Assembly (NCBI RefSeq): GCF_000812665.2
Contig: NZ_CP014327.1
Coordinates: forward strand, 3,749,501 to 3,813,500
Length of the DNA stretch: 64,000 nucleotides
Direction of reading: 5' to 3'
Origin: Falsihalocynthiibacter arcticus
Lineage (GTDB): Bacteria; Pseudomonadota; Alphaproteobacteria; Rhodobacterales; Rhodobacteraceae
Made by a program: the position numbers and the translations under genes. The notes below the pieces were generated by a model that made no database searches, had not been told where the DNA came from, and saw nothing but the letters and a program-made list of their open reading frames with translations. Shown in pieces: positions 53,531-61,769 of this stretch (its first letter is position 1; each line of letters begins with the position of its first letter).

Positions 53531-54034
53531 ATGAAACTGTTTTGCGTTCTCACACTCGCTTGCCTCACAGATTCGCAATCCTATGCTGACATTCATTTGG
53601 AATTTCTCGAAGGGGCGCCGAAGGACAAATTTGTATTAACGAACGAAGGTTCATGCCAGGTCAAAAACGCCGTAATTAAAATTGACCTTTCCGGTGCGGC
53701 TGCTGGGCTGATTTTTGACGTGACCGCCGCGGGGGCCGGAGTGGAGGTTTTTCAACCCCTTGAAATCACATCTGGGGCTGAACATTTTTCAACGATTCCA
53801 AAAGTATCAGACGGCGATCAATCTATTACACTTCAGCTACAGAATTTTGGCCCTAACAAAGTTGTGGCATTCACAATCGACGTTGATGACACTACGGGAG
53901 CGCGTGAAATCACCGTATCGGACAGCGAATTTGATGGCGTTTCGGTCTCTGCAACGATGGGCGAGCAGCTCTTCTCAGCAACCCTACAAGATCGTTCCGA
54001 AGTACGCTTAGATATGGCGGGTTGCATGACGTGA
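53531..54034 (+). CDS. Exported aggregation-factor-core-like protein
   Basis: A 167-residue secreted protein (signal MKLFCVLTLACLTDSQSYA). The body, IHLEFLEGAPKDKFVLTNEG, through LSGAAAGLIFDVTAAGAGVEVFQPLEI, VVAFTIDVDDTTGAREITVSDSEF and a final Cys pair, matches proteins called 'aggregation factor core' in Rhodobacterales. The fold is probably beta-sandwich. Function is not established. It overlaps the next gene (TGATG). A fragment of a second member is at 56003-56209. Confidence 0.8.
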   Translation: MKLFCVLTLACLTDSQSYADIHLEFLEGAPKDKFVLTNEGSCQVKNAVIKIDLSGAAAGLIFDVTAAGAGVEVFQPLEITSGAEHFSTIPKVSDGDQSITLQLQNFGPNKVVAFTIDVDDTTGAREITVSDSEFDGVSVSATMGEQLFSATLQDRSEVRLDMAGCMT

Positions 54035-54432
54035 TGAAGTCCTCCAATCCGCTCCCCAACAAAACAAAAGTGTTTTTTGATGGAAGTTGCCCACTGTGTT
54101 CTGCTGAAATAGGCTATTACCAAACCATCGATAACGCGGGATCGTTCGAGGCGATCGACGTAAACAGCAACGCGTTTCGTGAGCTAAATCTGTTGCCACA
54201 TAAAACAGCGATGGCGCGGTTCCATGTTCTTTCCTCGTCGAACCAACTCCTGTCTGGCGCTGAAGCATTTAAAGAAGTCTGGCGCGGCCTGCCAAGGTGG
54301 AAATGGCTTGCAAGAGGTTCAGATTTCCCGGGTGCTACATGGCTCCTAGAGCGGGTATATCGCGCCTTTTTGGTTACAAGGCCTCTTACGGTCAGGGCGT
54401 TCCTTTACTTACGCGGCGAACAGAAGGCGTAG
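54034..54432 (+). CDS. DCC1-like thiol-disulfide oxidoreductase (DUF393)
   Basis: A 132-residue protein with the DCC signature TKVFFDGSCPLCSAEIGYY (Cys-x-x-Cys, about 14-32). DCC proteins are thioredoxin-like and probably reduce disulfides. The ATG overlaps the previous stop codon, so translation is coupled. In the C-terminal part, LERVYRAFLVTRPLTVRAFL may be amphipathic. Confidence 0.9.
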   Translation: MKSSNPLPNKTKVFFDGSCPLCSAEIGYYQTIDNAGSFEAIDVNSNAFRELNLLPHKTAMARFHVLSSSNQLLSGAEAFKEVWRGLPRWKWLARGSDFPGATWLLERVYRAFLVTRPLTVRAFLYLRGEQKA

Positions 54433-54469
54433 TGATTTTTCGACGTAAATTTATGTGAAGGAAACCGCT

Positions 54470-54553
54470 ATGACGAAGTCGAGATCCAATAGCGTTAATT
54501 TACTTATTTTTCTTGCCATTGTTTTCGGAGGGGGCAATCGTGTCGCTTCCTAA
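54470..54553 (+). CDS. Possible 27-residue membrane peptide
   Basis: A short frame MTKSRSNSVNLLIFLAIVFGGG with a GAAGGAAA site eight bases before the ATG. It has one hydrophobic stretch. It may be a genuine small protein, or the remaining start of a lost gene. Confidence 0.3.
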   Translation: MTKSRSNSVNLLIFLAIVFGGGNRVAS

Positions 54554-54601
54554 TGCGGCTATTTTTATACTCAACGGGCCTCAGAAAAGAGAAAGACATC
54601 A

Positions 54602-55264
54602 ATGAGCAGAGCTTTAATCATCGGTTCATCTGGCGGTATAGGGAAGGCCTTAAAAGAAGAGCTTGAGAGCACGGGATGCGACGTTGTAGGCCTGTCGCGG
54701 ACAGAAAACGGACTCGATATAGCCGATGAAACCAGCATAATAAGTGTCACTACAGGACTTAAGGGTACGTTTGATACCATTTTAGTCGCGACAGGTTCTC
54801 TTTCGCCGCGAGATCAAGGACCGGAAAAAACTTATAAGGTTTTAGATGCCGAAACTGCAGCTCTTCAGTTCGCGGTAAATTCAATTGGTCCGATGGTGAT
54901 ACTCAAGCATACCGCGCATTTATTACCACGGGATTCTAAGGCGGTTTTTGCAGTTCTCTCAGCGAGAGTCGGGTCGATCGGCGACAATCATCTTGGTGGC
55001 TGGTACTCTTACCGAGCATCAAAAGCGGCCCTAAACCAATTTATTCGTACAGCGTCCATTGAGTTGGCGCGCACCCATAAAAGGTCAATATGTGTTGCTC
55101 TTCATCCTGGCACTGTCGCGACTGAATTCACCCGAAATTACACAACCCACACGTCCGTTTCCTCATCAGTGTCGTCCAAAAACTTATTGAACGTAATTGA
55201 CGGCTTAACCCCACGAGAGACGGGACAGTTTTTAGATTGGGCTGGGAACCCAATTCCATGGTGA
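54602..55264 (+). CDS. SDR-family protein (C-factor-like)
   Basis: A 220-residue short-chain dehydrogenase. The nucleotide-binding motif is LIIGSSGGIGKALKEEL (about 5-21), the catalytic Ser is in VLSARVGSI (about 120) and the YxxxK motif is YSYRASKAALNQF (about 139-143). C-terminal VALHPGTVATEF is typical. The C-factor/CsgA-like branch is the nearest. Substrate is unknown. Confidence 0.9.
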   Translation: MSRALIIGSSGGIGKALKEELESTGCDVVGLSRTENGLDIADETSIISVTTGLKGTFDTILVATGSLSPRDQGPEKTYKVLDAETAALQFAVNSIGPMVILKHTAHLLPRDSKAVFAVLSARVGSIGDNHLGGWYSYRASKAALNQFIRTASIELARTHKRSICVALHPGTVATEFTRNYTTHTSVSSSVSSKNLLNVIDGLTPRETGQFLDWAGNPIPW

Positions 55265-55335
55265 TCATAAACATCCGAGCGATATTTCTGAGAACGACCC
55301 TAACTGATAAAACCACCCCGAGTAGGAAGACCAAT

Positions 55336-55892
55336 ATGAATCATTTCTTTAAGCGTTATACCGTCGCATTCTTTGTGTTTTTTGCGCCCATGATGGCCAC
55401 GGCAGGATATACCGTTTTGGAAGATTTCAAGTCACAGCCAGAGACAAGATGGGGATTTTTTACGGATGGCGTCATGGGCGGAGTTTCCCTTGGGCAGGCG
55501 TCGTTTGTTGCAGAGAACGATGATGTCCACGCACATATGACTGGAAATGTGAGCACTGAAAACAACGGGGGTTTCATCCAAATCCGCATGGAACTACCGG
55601 ATGGAGCGCCAGAGGATGCCAAGGGCGTGAGGCTCGTCGTGCGCGGCAATAATCAAGAGTACTTTATCCATCTTCGCACTTCTGGAACACGCCTTCCGTG
55701 GCAATACTATCAAGTCGGTTTTGATGTCAGCAACGATTGGAACGAAGTCATGCTGCCTTTCTCCGACTTCAAACCGTCTGGTAGCTTTCTTCGCGCTATC
55801 CCTCGGCAAGCAGCTTAAAATCCATTGGCGTAGTGGCCTTTGGGCGAGACCACGAAGCAGACGTCGACATAAAAGAAATCGGTTTTTACTGA
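55336..55892 (+). pseudogene. CIA30-domain protein with frameshift
   Basis: The frame starts MNHFFKRYTVAFFVFFAPMMATAG (signal peptide) and continues as a CIA30 domain: WGFFTDGVMGGVSLGQASF, FIQIRMELPD, QEYFIHLRTSGTRLPWQYYQVGF. It stops soon after FSDFKPSGSFLRA. The rest of the domain, SLKSIGVVAFGRDHEADVDIKEIGFY, follows in another frame to a TGA at 55890-55892. A one- or two-base change near 55800 separates them. The intact protein would be about 185 residues. Confidence 0.8.
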
Positions 55893-55976
55893 GCTTTCAT
55901 TGCATCATTCGCCAATGGTCTCAACTCTGGTTTTTGCAGCTAGAAATTATGCTGTTATTTTTGCGAGGAGAGCAAC

Positions 55977-56006
55977 TTGAGTTCGGTTGGCCACAACCGA
56001 ACTCAA
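55977..56006. repeat. 30-bp perfect palindrome
   Basis: TTGAGTTCGGTTG at 55977-55989 and CAACCGAACTCAA at 55994-56006 are exact complements around GCCA. It is not followed by a T-run. It falls at the edge of the remaining aggregation-factor fragment and may be a rearrangement scar or a binding site. Confidence 0.7.
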
Positions 56007-56209
56007 CAGACGGTGGCCAAGTCATTGGCCTCAAACTGAACGATTTCGACCAGACCAAAGTCGCAGCGTTCTCGATTAATGTTGATGACACCGCCGGTGC
56101 GAGCAAAATAACGGTGTCTGATAGTGAGATAGAAGGCGTCCAGTTTTCTACCGAGTTGGCAGTTCAAAGCTTTAAGGCCCGTTTAAGGCACCCAAAGGAC
56201 TCGTCTTGA
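56003..56209 (+). pseudogene. Second aggregation-factor-core-like fragment
   Basis: STDGGQVIGLKLNDFDQTKVAAFSINVDDTAGASKITVSDSEIEGVQFSTEL matches residues about 95-150 of the protein at 53531. The N-terminal two thirds and signal peptide are gone. It is a remnant of a paralog that lay downstream of the CIA30 gene. Confidence 0.8.
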
Positions 56210-56333
56210 AAATAGGGCATACCAAAATTCGACTTCTCGCCAAATGAACAAGTCCGGTTCCTGCCCGTCCCGTCGATAGGTTTGAGCATGCTACGGGCAT
56301 CCACCAAGAGCATCTTAGGGTTTTTGGCAAGGG

Positions 56334-56870
56334 ATGAAGCATGATGCGCGGTTGGAAACCCTCTTGATCAATGATGACAGCCTGGTCGAGCTTGATTACG
56401 GTCAGGCAGGGCTTTTGTTGCTCTATGGCTTAATTGGCGCGACACCGCCAACGGGTGATCTTTATGATCTGACAGAGTATGGCTTCGCGCAAGAATGCCG
56501 TCCTGGGATCAAGAAGGTCATTCAAGCCTCGATCAACGCCAGTAAGCCTCTGATCCGTATGCCGAAAGGGATCCGCAAGACCATCCCTGCCAGCAAGTCC
56601 TTCAGTGCCACCCTAGCGGCCATTGGGCAACGCCATCCCGCGATCGTTCACCTCTTTGGCACAGGCGTTGGCTTACAGTTGATGCGAACAGAGGCCGACA
56701 TCCTGGTGGCTGTCCTGTTGGAGCTCAAATCTAGGGATATCTTCGCCCTCCCCATTCATGATGCGATCTTGGTGGAGCCAAGGTATGAGGCGGAGGCAAC
56801 CGAGGTGATGAAAGTGGTATTCAAAGGACGTGTTGGGCTTGCCCCTGATGTATCGGTTGAGGGCTCCTGA
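56334..56870 (+). CDS. DNA polymerase-like (family A palm) protein, probably partial
   Basis: A 178-residue protein. DDSLVELDYGQAGLLLLYGLIGATPPTGDLYDLTEYG resembles motif A (Asp followed by Y) of family-A polymerase-like proteins found in mobile elements and plasmids. LFGTGVGLQLMRTEADILVAVLLELKSRDIFALPIHDAILVEP ends in HDA, close to the HDE/HDS of motif C. A helix with KGIRKTIPASKS could correspond to the fingers. The N-terminal part may be missing: sequence before 56334 has no better start. It lies directly upstream of the AT-rich block in the most complete 5' half of the element family. Confidence 0.5.
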   Translation: MKHDARLETLLINDDSLVELDYGQAGLLLLYGLIGATPPTGDLYDLTEYGFAQECRPGIKKVIQASINASKPLIRMPKGIRKTIPASKSFSATLAAIGQRHPAIVHLFGTGVGLQLMRTEADILVAVLLELKSRDIFALPIHDAILVEPRYEAEATEVMKVVFKGRVGLAPDVSVEGS

Positions 56871-57067
56871 ATATCAGCAGATATCACTGGTCATTGATAG
56901 GTAGGTTTGGTGATCATAGAGGGTAGTATTGATGAATAAATAGTATTTATTATTATAAATCATACAGTTAAATGAATAGTATTAGGTGAAAGATAGGGTC
57001 CAGTGAGGTGTCCTATTAGATTAACTATAGGGTCTCCCCCTCCTCATATATGGGACCCGTATGGGAT
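56852..57067 (+). repeat. AT-rich non-coding block, copy 2
   Basis: Matches 32490-32708 at about 80-85%, with the last 75 bases almost unchanged (from AGGTGTCCTATTAGATTAAC to CCCGTATGGGA). It begins inside the last codons of the polymerase-like gene. The match ends abruptly at the GTATGGGA end in both copies, after which the cargo regions differ. Confidence 0.8.
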
Positions 57068-57219
57068 CAATACAGACTTTCGTATCGTGAACGACTAGGA
57101 GTACATTAATACTTTAGGTAATTTTGCAGTTCATTATGAAACTTGACCCTCACCACAAACAGAAACATTAACGTGATAAGACGTTCTATTTTGGGAAGGT
57201 CGCAATATGGAGAACAAAA

Positions 57220-57906
57220 ATGTTTAAGCCGGTTCACTTCACAAACCTAATTGGCGGATTCGCGCTATGCTGTTTTGGGTTATTCTCAAGCCCTGTAACT
57301 GCACAAATCCAAACGCAAAGCGATATTACCACGCGGATCACCGAAGCCGCGCCTTCGGAGCGGATGTTTGTTAAAGACCAACCCATTTTAGGCTGGCGGC
57401 TTGAAAGTGCTGATCTTACGGAATTGCCAGAAGCTATCCAAAACAACCTTGGCTCTGTTGATGCCACGGGCTATGACGCGGCCTATCTCGCAGAGAATGT
57501 AGGAAGCATAGTTGCATTGCAGATGACAGGCGATGGCCCAGATTTTTACATCATCGGTCTTCAAACATTTACTGACAGCTATAAAACAGTCTCCCTTAAA
57601 GAGGTTTCTGAGAAAAATGCCCGTTTAGTGGAGCGGCTAGAGATGGTGCCAGAATTAGCCAAAAAACTTGCAGCGAATGATCCAAGCGTAGTAGGGGCAC
57701 TAAAAACCGTCCCGGTCCCAATGATCGCCATGTCAGACGTCGGTTTCGCCATCGCAGAAGAAATCACCATCGAAGCGCCATGGGGGGCACAGACTAAACC
57801 TGCCGGACAGGATGCCTATTTGGTCTACGATACCAGTGAGGAACAGTATTACATGGTGAACTCAGGGCAGGATGGCAATCCACTTAATTACGTTCCGTCA
57901 GAGTAA
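57220..57906 (+). CDS. Exported element cargo protein, 228 residues
   Basis: Not recognised. The N-terminus MFKPVHFTNLIGGFALCCFGLFSSPVTAQ is a signal peptide (about 29 residues). The mature protein is hydrophilic with GWRLESADLTELPEAIQNNLG, DFYIIGLQTFTDSYKTV, a helical part LVERLEMVPELAKKLA and IEAPWGAQTKPAGQDAYLVYDTSEEQYYMVNSG. It has no Cys beyond the signal. A GGAGAAC site precedes the ATG. A truncated copy is at 15210-15844. In the 32-kb element copy the same slot carries the PIN-like gene. Confidence 0.75.
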   Translation: MFKPVHFTNLIGGFALCCFGLFSSPVTAQIQTQSDITTRITEAAPSERMFVKDQPILGWRLESADLTELPEAIQNNLGSVDATGYDAAYLAENVGSIVALQMTGDGPDFYIIGLQTFTDSYKTVSLKEVSEKNARLVERLEMVPELAKKLAANDPSVVGALKTVPVPMIAMSDVGFAIAEEITIEAPWGAQTKPAGQDAYLVYDTSEEQYYMVNSGQDGNPLNYVPSE

Positions 57907-58240
57907 GGCACCCCAAAGAGTTTAACGTTTAGGGCCCAGTTAAAGCAATAACGTAGACCAACTGGTCCGCATTATTGTCGAATACTCCGGCGGCAATTAT
58001 TCCACCCTTTTCCTGGGCCCGTCTCAATCTGAACAACTAATCAACGTAAGCGAGTCACTCGACAAGGCCACACAGTGCGGCGTCGCACAGCTGTTACTGA
58101 AAATGGCCAGATCCAAACCATTTCTGTTTTATTTCTCTAACACCGGTTATAGCCTCACGGGTATCAAAACCCCGACCCGACATCCATAAAAACTGAGATA
58201 TATCAAGCATCTATATAAAAACCTCATGGAGATTATATAG

Positions 58241-58477
58241 ATGCTCTCGACCTTTACCCTCCTCACCCTTGGAAGCACTGCCTTCCGCCTTGGCCTCAAT
58301 TGGGGCCTCAAGACCAAAACCGACTATCGCATAAGCGTCCCGCAAATCCTGGTGGGAGCCTTGATCGTGCTGGCGGGACTGCCTGACATCCTCAAGCCCA
58401 TTCCCTTCCCGCTCCCTCTCAGCCTGACCCTGGGTTTCTTCCTCCCTGACCTGCTGCTTCGGAGGGTCGCGCAATGA
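58241..58477 (+). CDS. Element-conserved small membrane protein, second full copy
   Basis: 78 residues, differing from the 33579 copy at about four positions (for example NWGLK for NRGLK and IPFPLP for IPYPLP). The upstream 80 bases are the same. It keeps the ATGA overlap to the next gene. The neighbouring integrase is missing in this copy, so the gene now sits with a broken partner. Confidence 0.75.
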   Translation: MLSTFTLLTLGSTAFRLGLNWGLKTKTDYRISVPQILVGALIVLAGLPDILKPIPFPLPLSLTLGFFLPDLLLRRVAQ

Positions 58478-58610
58478 CAATGAACCCCAAACCAGCCCTT
58501 CCCCTCCAAAGCGGAATGCGTGTTGTGATTGCCGCCTTCGATGACATCCCTGAACACCTGTTCTTGGTGTCAGAGGTGCATGATGACTGCGTTGGGGGCG
58601 TTGCTCTTAG
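58474..58610 (+). pseudogene. Truncated copy of the 69-residue acidic protein gene
   Basis: MTMNPKPALPLQSGMRVVIAAFDDIPEHLFLVSEVHDDCVGGVAL equals the start of the protein at 33812, then the frame enters a LysR effector-domain fragment. The last 24 codons and the integrase that should follow are lost. Confidence 0.85.
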
Positions 58611-59323
58611 CCCTGACCGATGCGGGCGTTCTAGTACAAGATGCCGCGCAGGATATGTTGCGCAAAATACATCAATTGCAACGTGAATTAGGCAGTATTG
58701 AAACAGTCGCCAAGACCCTGATCTTCGCCTCGACGCAGGCGCTTTCCTTTACGTTTTTTCCCGAATGGTTTAGCCGGACTGGTGGCGGTGTTGGCGTGCA
58801 TTTGCTCGCAGACAATATGGAGGCTTGTGAGCAGATCATGCAGGAGGGCAGCGCGCATTTCTTACTGTGCCACACGCATCCGGCCGCGGAAATGACAATC
58901 AATGGCGACCGCTTTCGCAGGCGTACCATCGCGACCGATCAGCCTTTGCCAGTTGCCGCCCCTGATGTTTATGGCACCACGCTATTGCATACTTCCAAAG
59001 CTGACATCCAGCTCTTAAGTTTTGACGAACGCTCTGGCCTCGGGCGAATTCTGAGCGCAGGTCTCGGTGAAAAGCTCGCACGTCTGAACCTACGCCCCGT
59101 TTTCACCTCGCATGTTGCCATGGCATTGCGAACAATGGCTATTGAGGGCAAAGGGATCGCCTGGCTTCCAATGCGGCTTGTGTCCGAAGATATTGCCGCA
59201 GGTAAACTGATGCCACTTGAAGGTACCGAATGGCTACTTGACCTCTTGATCACACTGATAAGGCCTCAAGCAAGGCTGTCCCCTCTGGCAGAAGGGTTTT
59301 GGTCGTCTTTAGGCCATGTCTGA
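58606..59323 (+). pseudogene. LysR-family regulator without its DNA-binding domain
   Basis: About 235 codons from LALTDAGVLVQDAAQDMLRKIHQLQ to PLAEGFWSSLGHV match a LysR linker helix and effector-binding domain. The winged helix-turn-helix has been replaced by the end of the mobile-element copy. An ATG at 58637 or the upstream frame start (58529) could permit translation of a domain-only protein, but there is no ribosome binding site. Confidence 0.8.
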
Positions 59324-59589
59324 TACGAGTAGGCTTTTTCACATCTAAAACGAAAATTCTAACATTTGTGTTTAACCGAAACCACCATCCAACCAATGTC
59401 AGTCACTCTTAGGCAGGGGCTCGCGGCTTTTTTTTTGAAAAAAATCCGCGCGGCGCACCAAGGACCACTAGCGCTCCTTTTGGAGAGCACGGTCCCGTCA
59501 TTCCCTGTGGGTAGTATGTAAACAGACAAGCCTTGATCGGTTTACCTAATGAGATCAGCTTAGATGGTGTTGCGGTCGACTTGGTTGAT

Positions 59590-60113
59590 CCCCGGCATGC
59601 GTCTATCGACTGCAAAACGGGCCCGGCCAAAGTATTAAGTCGTGCGCTGGCGTGAGATCCATTCCCGTCCATCCGGAGCTCATCAGGCTCGGCTTGTTGG
59701 AACTTGTAGCTCTGCGCCGTCAAGAAGGCGAACCACGCCTGTTCCCCGAGCTTGAACGTGGCAAAACAAAAGAAACCTATTCCGAATTATTCACCAAAGA
59801 GTTCACGAAGTACCGACAGAAGAACAATGTGTATTGGCGCGGACTGGATTTCCATGCCTTGCGCACGACCGTCCACCATCAATTGATGGACAACGGAGTT
59901 CCTGGATACGCAAAGCGACGTCTTTTGGGGCATGAAGCCTTAGATGAAGGTGAAAAATCGTATGCTCAACATGGCATATCAATCTCCACCCTATTTACCG
60001 CCGTCTGCGGACTTAGCTATGATCTTTCTGGCATCCGAAGTCCTTTCGAGGGTCAGCAGCTCAATGAGCTGGAGAACGTGGTGAGCGTGAACGGCCTGAG
60101 GGTGATCAAATAG
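59590..60113 (+). pseudogene. Integrase C-terminal half
   Basis: From GVRSIPVHPELIRLGLLELVALRRQEGEPRLFPEL the frame is the catalytic domain of a Rhodobacterales integrase, with HALRTTVHHQL (HxxR) and LGHEALDEGEKSY (His and Tyr). Upstream codons (KSC, PGQSIK-like) remain in frame for about 30 codons, then stops appear; the first catalytic Arg and the N-terminus are missing. It is not the same type as the integrases at 31158 or 34123, and resembles the 480 gene more. Confidence 0.8.
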
Positions 60114-60619
60114 GTTTTTTCGAGTTCTCCGCCGTATACAACAAATCGGGCACGAGAGTCGGTGCGGGGGGAACCACGTCAAAAAAACAAATTCTGGCCA
60201 CACACGCTTCGACATGTTCATTGAGACACTCTGCGGAACTAATCCAAGCCTCACGCGCCTATTTTGCGTTTTGCGGCCCGTATTCTAATGCTCGGGTTGT
60301 ACCAACTGAAACCGCTCCAACACCCCCTTGAATGGCCGAGTTCAGAGCGTGAACGATCCGCCCTCACCCTAAGGAATCAACACAATTGACTAAACGACTA
60401 CCGTCTGGCGACGGTAGGATTACGGATGTGATTTTCCAGGTACTGAAGTACAACATCCTCTGTGATCGCCCCGTTGGTGGTTGAAAGCCGTGCAGCTTGA
60501 TCTTGAAGCCAAGGGCATTATCGCCCGTGCCAAAGGTAGCCCAGTGCGGCTTTATCGACTGGAACCCTAATCGTCGCCTCTTTGAGGAAGCCGCTCACCC
60601 GCGACTTCCTCAACAATGC
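60114..60619. other. Mostly gene-free stretch
   Basis: About 500 bases between the integrase fragment and the orphan gene block. It contains an eight-base-pair hairpin CTACCGTC/GACGGTAG (60398-60417) and a short frame described separately. Confidence 0.4.
60481..60570 (+). pseudogene. Winged-helix-type C-terminal fragment
   Basis: A 29-codon frame LDLEAKGIIARAKGSPVRLYRLEP looks like the wing and final strand of a winged-helix protein. No start or upstream part is recognisable. Confidence 0.3.
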
Positions 60620-61036
60620 TCAGAAATTTGCGTTAACATTTTCGAGCAATCGCCGCGCCGCTATTCTGGCCCGGGCTTGCTTACGAACAAAATCGAAACT
60701 TTCCCATTGCAAGATAAACCGGCGGAGGTCTTCCAACGCATTGTTGAACAGATATTCCTCATGCTTGCAGACATCGAGGACTCGATTTCCGTAGCCTGGA
60801 CGTAAGTCATTGGCTGCGCTTACGAGCGCTGACCCCATAGCGGAGATGCATTCATCATCCTGCGTCTCAAAGACCTCCCCGCACTCCAGTCGCTCCAAGG
60901 TCTGCAGAAGAGCACGACGATGGTAGCTCTTCAGAACCGGCCCAGATTGGGCATAATCTCTCCCAAATGCCTGACCCGAGTTAATTGCACGCGCAACCAT
61001 CACCTCGAGGCTCTCCTCGCGTCGGATATTACTCAC
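60620..61036 (-). CDS. Orphan protein in the paralog block (138 residues)
   Basis: Not recognised. A predicted mostly helical protein, MSNIRREESLEVMVARAINSGQAFGRDY, with LQTLERLECGEVFETQDDECISAMGSALVSAANDLRPGYGNRVLDVC and a basic C-terminus. Three cysteines are present. Its ATG overlaps the stop of the upstream paralog (ATGA), so it is read from the same message. It shows no clear similarity to the three paralogs. Confidence 0.6.
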   Translation of the reverse strand: MSNIRREESLEVMVARAINSGQAFGRDYAQSGPVLKSYHRRALLQTLERLECGEVFETQDDECISAMGSALVSAANDLRPGYGNRVLDVCKHEEYLFNNALEDLRRFILQWESFDFVRKQARARIAARRLLENVNANF

Positions 61037-61404
61037 GCTGCCACCTCACCAGCTTGCTCACCACCCACAGGCATGGTTTGCTCATAGCCGTCGATAAGGG
61101 CACCCACCGCCTCTGTCAGAAGACAGATTTGCCATACGATCGGATCTTCTGGATCAATCATTGCACAGTAGCCAGCCTCCTCTCGATCGAAGTCGGCGAC
61201 ATGCTCGAGGCCCAGGAGCCCATGCAGCCAATTCAACTCGCGGAGCAGCCGAACCTTGCCGTTCGGAGCCGTGAGCGCGCGGCGAAAGCGTTGCAGTCGC
61301 ATTAGAGCGACGGAACCACCAAGTAGCAGAACCGCGTTTTGCAATTCCATGTCGTTTTGTGCGATAAAAGCCTTTACCGCAGCGAGAAGTTGTTTCCGAT
61401 TCAT
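61033..61404 (-). CDS. Orphan paralog 1 (123 residues)
   Basis: No recognised family. It begins MNRKQLLAAVKAFIAQNDMELQNAVLLLGGSVALMRLQRF. Motifs shared with the paralogs at 61770 and 62436 are LLGG-x-x-A-(L/F)-x-R (about 27-35), LH-x-(L/V)LSL-like WLHGLLGLEHVADFD (about 58-72) and IDPEDPIVWQICLLTEAVG (about 80-98). Predicted all-helical and cytoplasmic. The ATG at 61404 has an AGAGGA site; the frame is open upstream into the leader. It is the last of three tandem paralogs on the minus strand. Confidence 0.7.
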   Translation of the reverse strand: MNRKQLLAAVKAFIAQNDMELQNAVLLLGGSVALMRLQRFRRALTAPNGKVRLLRELNWLHGLLGLEHVADFDREEAGYCAMIDPEDPIVWQICLLTEAVGALIDGYEQTMPVGGEQAGEVAA

Positions 61405-61555
61405 GCGGAAATCCTCTTTTTCAATGCCGCCCAATTGGCGGCTCAAGCACCCCGGCACGGGTTCTCCTTTGTACCTCGCGGGGTGTCATTTACTCGTATT
61501 CGGCAGGTCATTTTTTGTTTTCTTGCGGCTCACAAAGAGGCCGCGAGAAATACAA
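61405..61555 (-). promoter_or_regulatory. Conserved leader of paralog 1
   Basis: The 150 bases upstream of paralog 1 are repeated upstream of paralog 3 (62817-62970). A hairpin, GCGGC/GCCGC at 61525-61544, has the same loop TCTTTGTGA-like sequence in both but a T-A pair instead of the G-C pair in the other copy. A second inverted repeat (GCCGCC/GGCGGC) lies just before the ribosome binding site. This pattern suggests a structured RNA leader. Confidence 0.5.
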
Positions 61556-61629
61556 AATATACTGACAGTCTCAATTATTATTCTTTTCCCCCTGCCCGCG
61601 TATGGGCCAGCGGTACGCGGTCTTGCAGC

Positions 61630-61758
61630 TTACACGACCATCTCGGTCGCCATGGGGCCGATGAGACCAAGAACGCACGACAGGAACGGCGGCATGGATA
61701 CACCCAGCCTCAAATTATCGAGTTGAGTTTCTATTTGCCTTTCGGAGCTATAATGCAT
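61630..61758 (-). CDS. Small ORF, 42 residues, with consensus ribosome binding site
   Basis: ATG at 61758 lies seven bases after a perfect AGGAGG. The product, MHYSSERQIETQLDNLRLG and a hydrophobic C-terminus SMPPFLSCVLGLIGP, is not recognised. It begins 12 bases after the stop of paralog 2, so it is probably the next gene of that operon. Too short for similarity arguments, but the start site is convincing. Confidence 0.5.
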   Translation of the reverse strand: MHYSSERQIETQLDNLRLGVSMPPFLSCVLGLIGPMATEMVV

Positions 61759-61769
61759 CGAGGCCTCCT

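Noticed and set aside
60398-60417. CTACCGTC...GACGGTAG resembles part of the tRNA-Asn 3' end and might be a further attachment site.
   Set aside because: Only eight bases match the tRNA end, and they are explained by a local hairpin. No integrase is appropriately placed.
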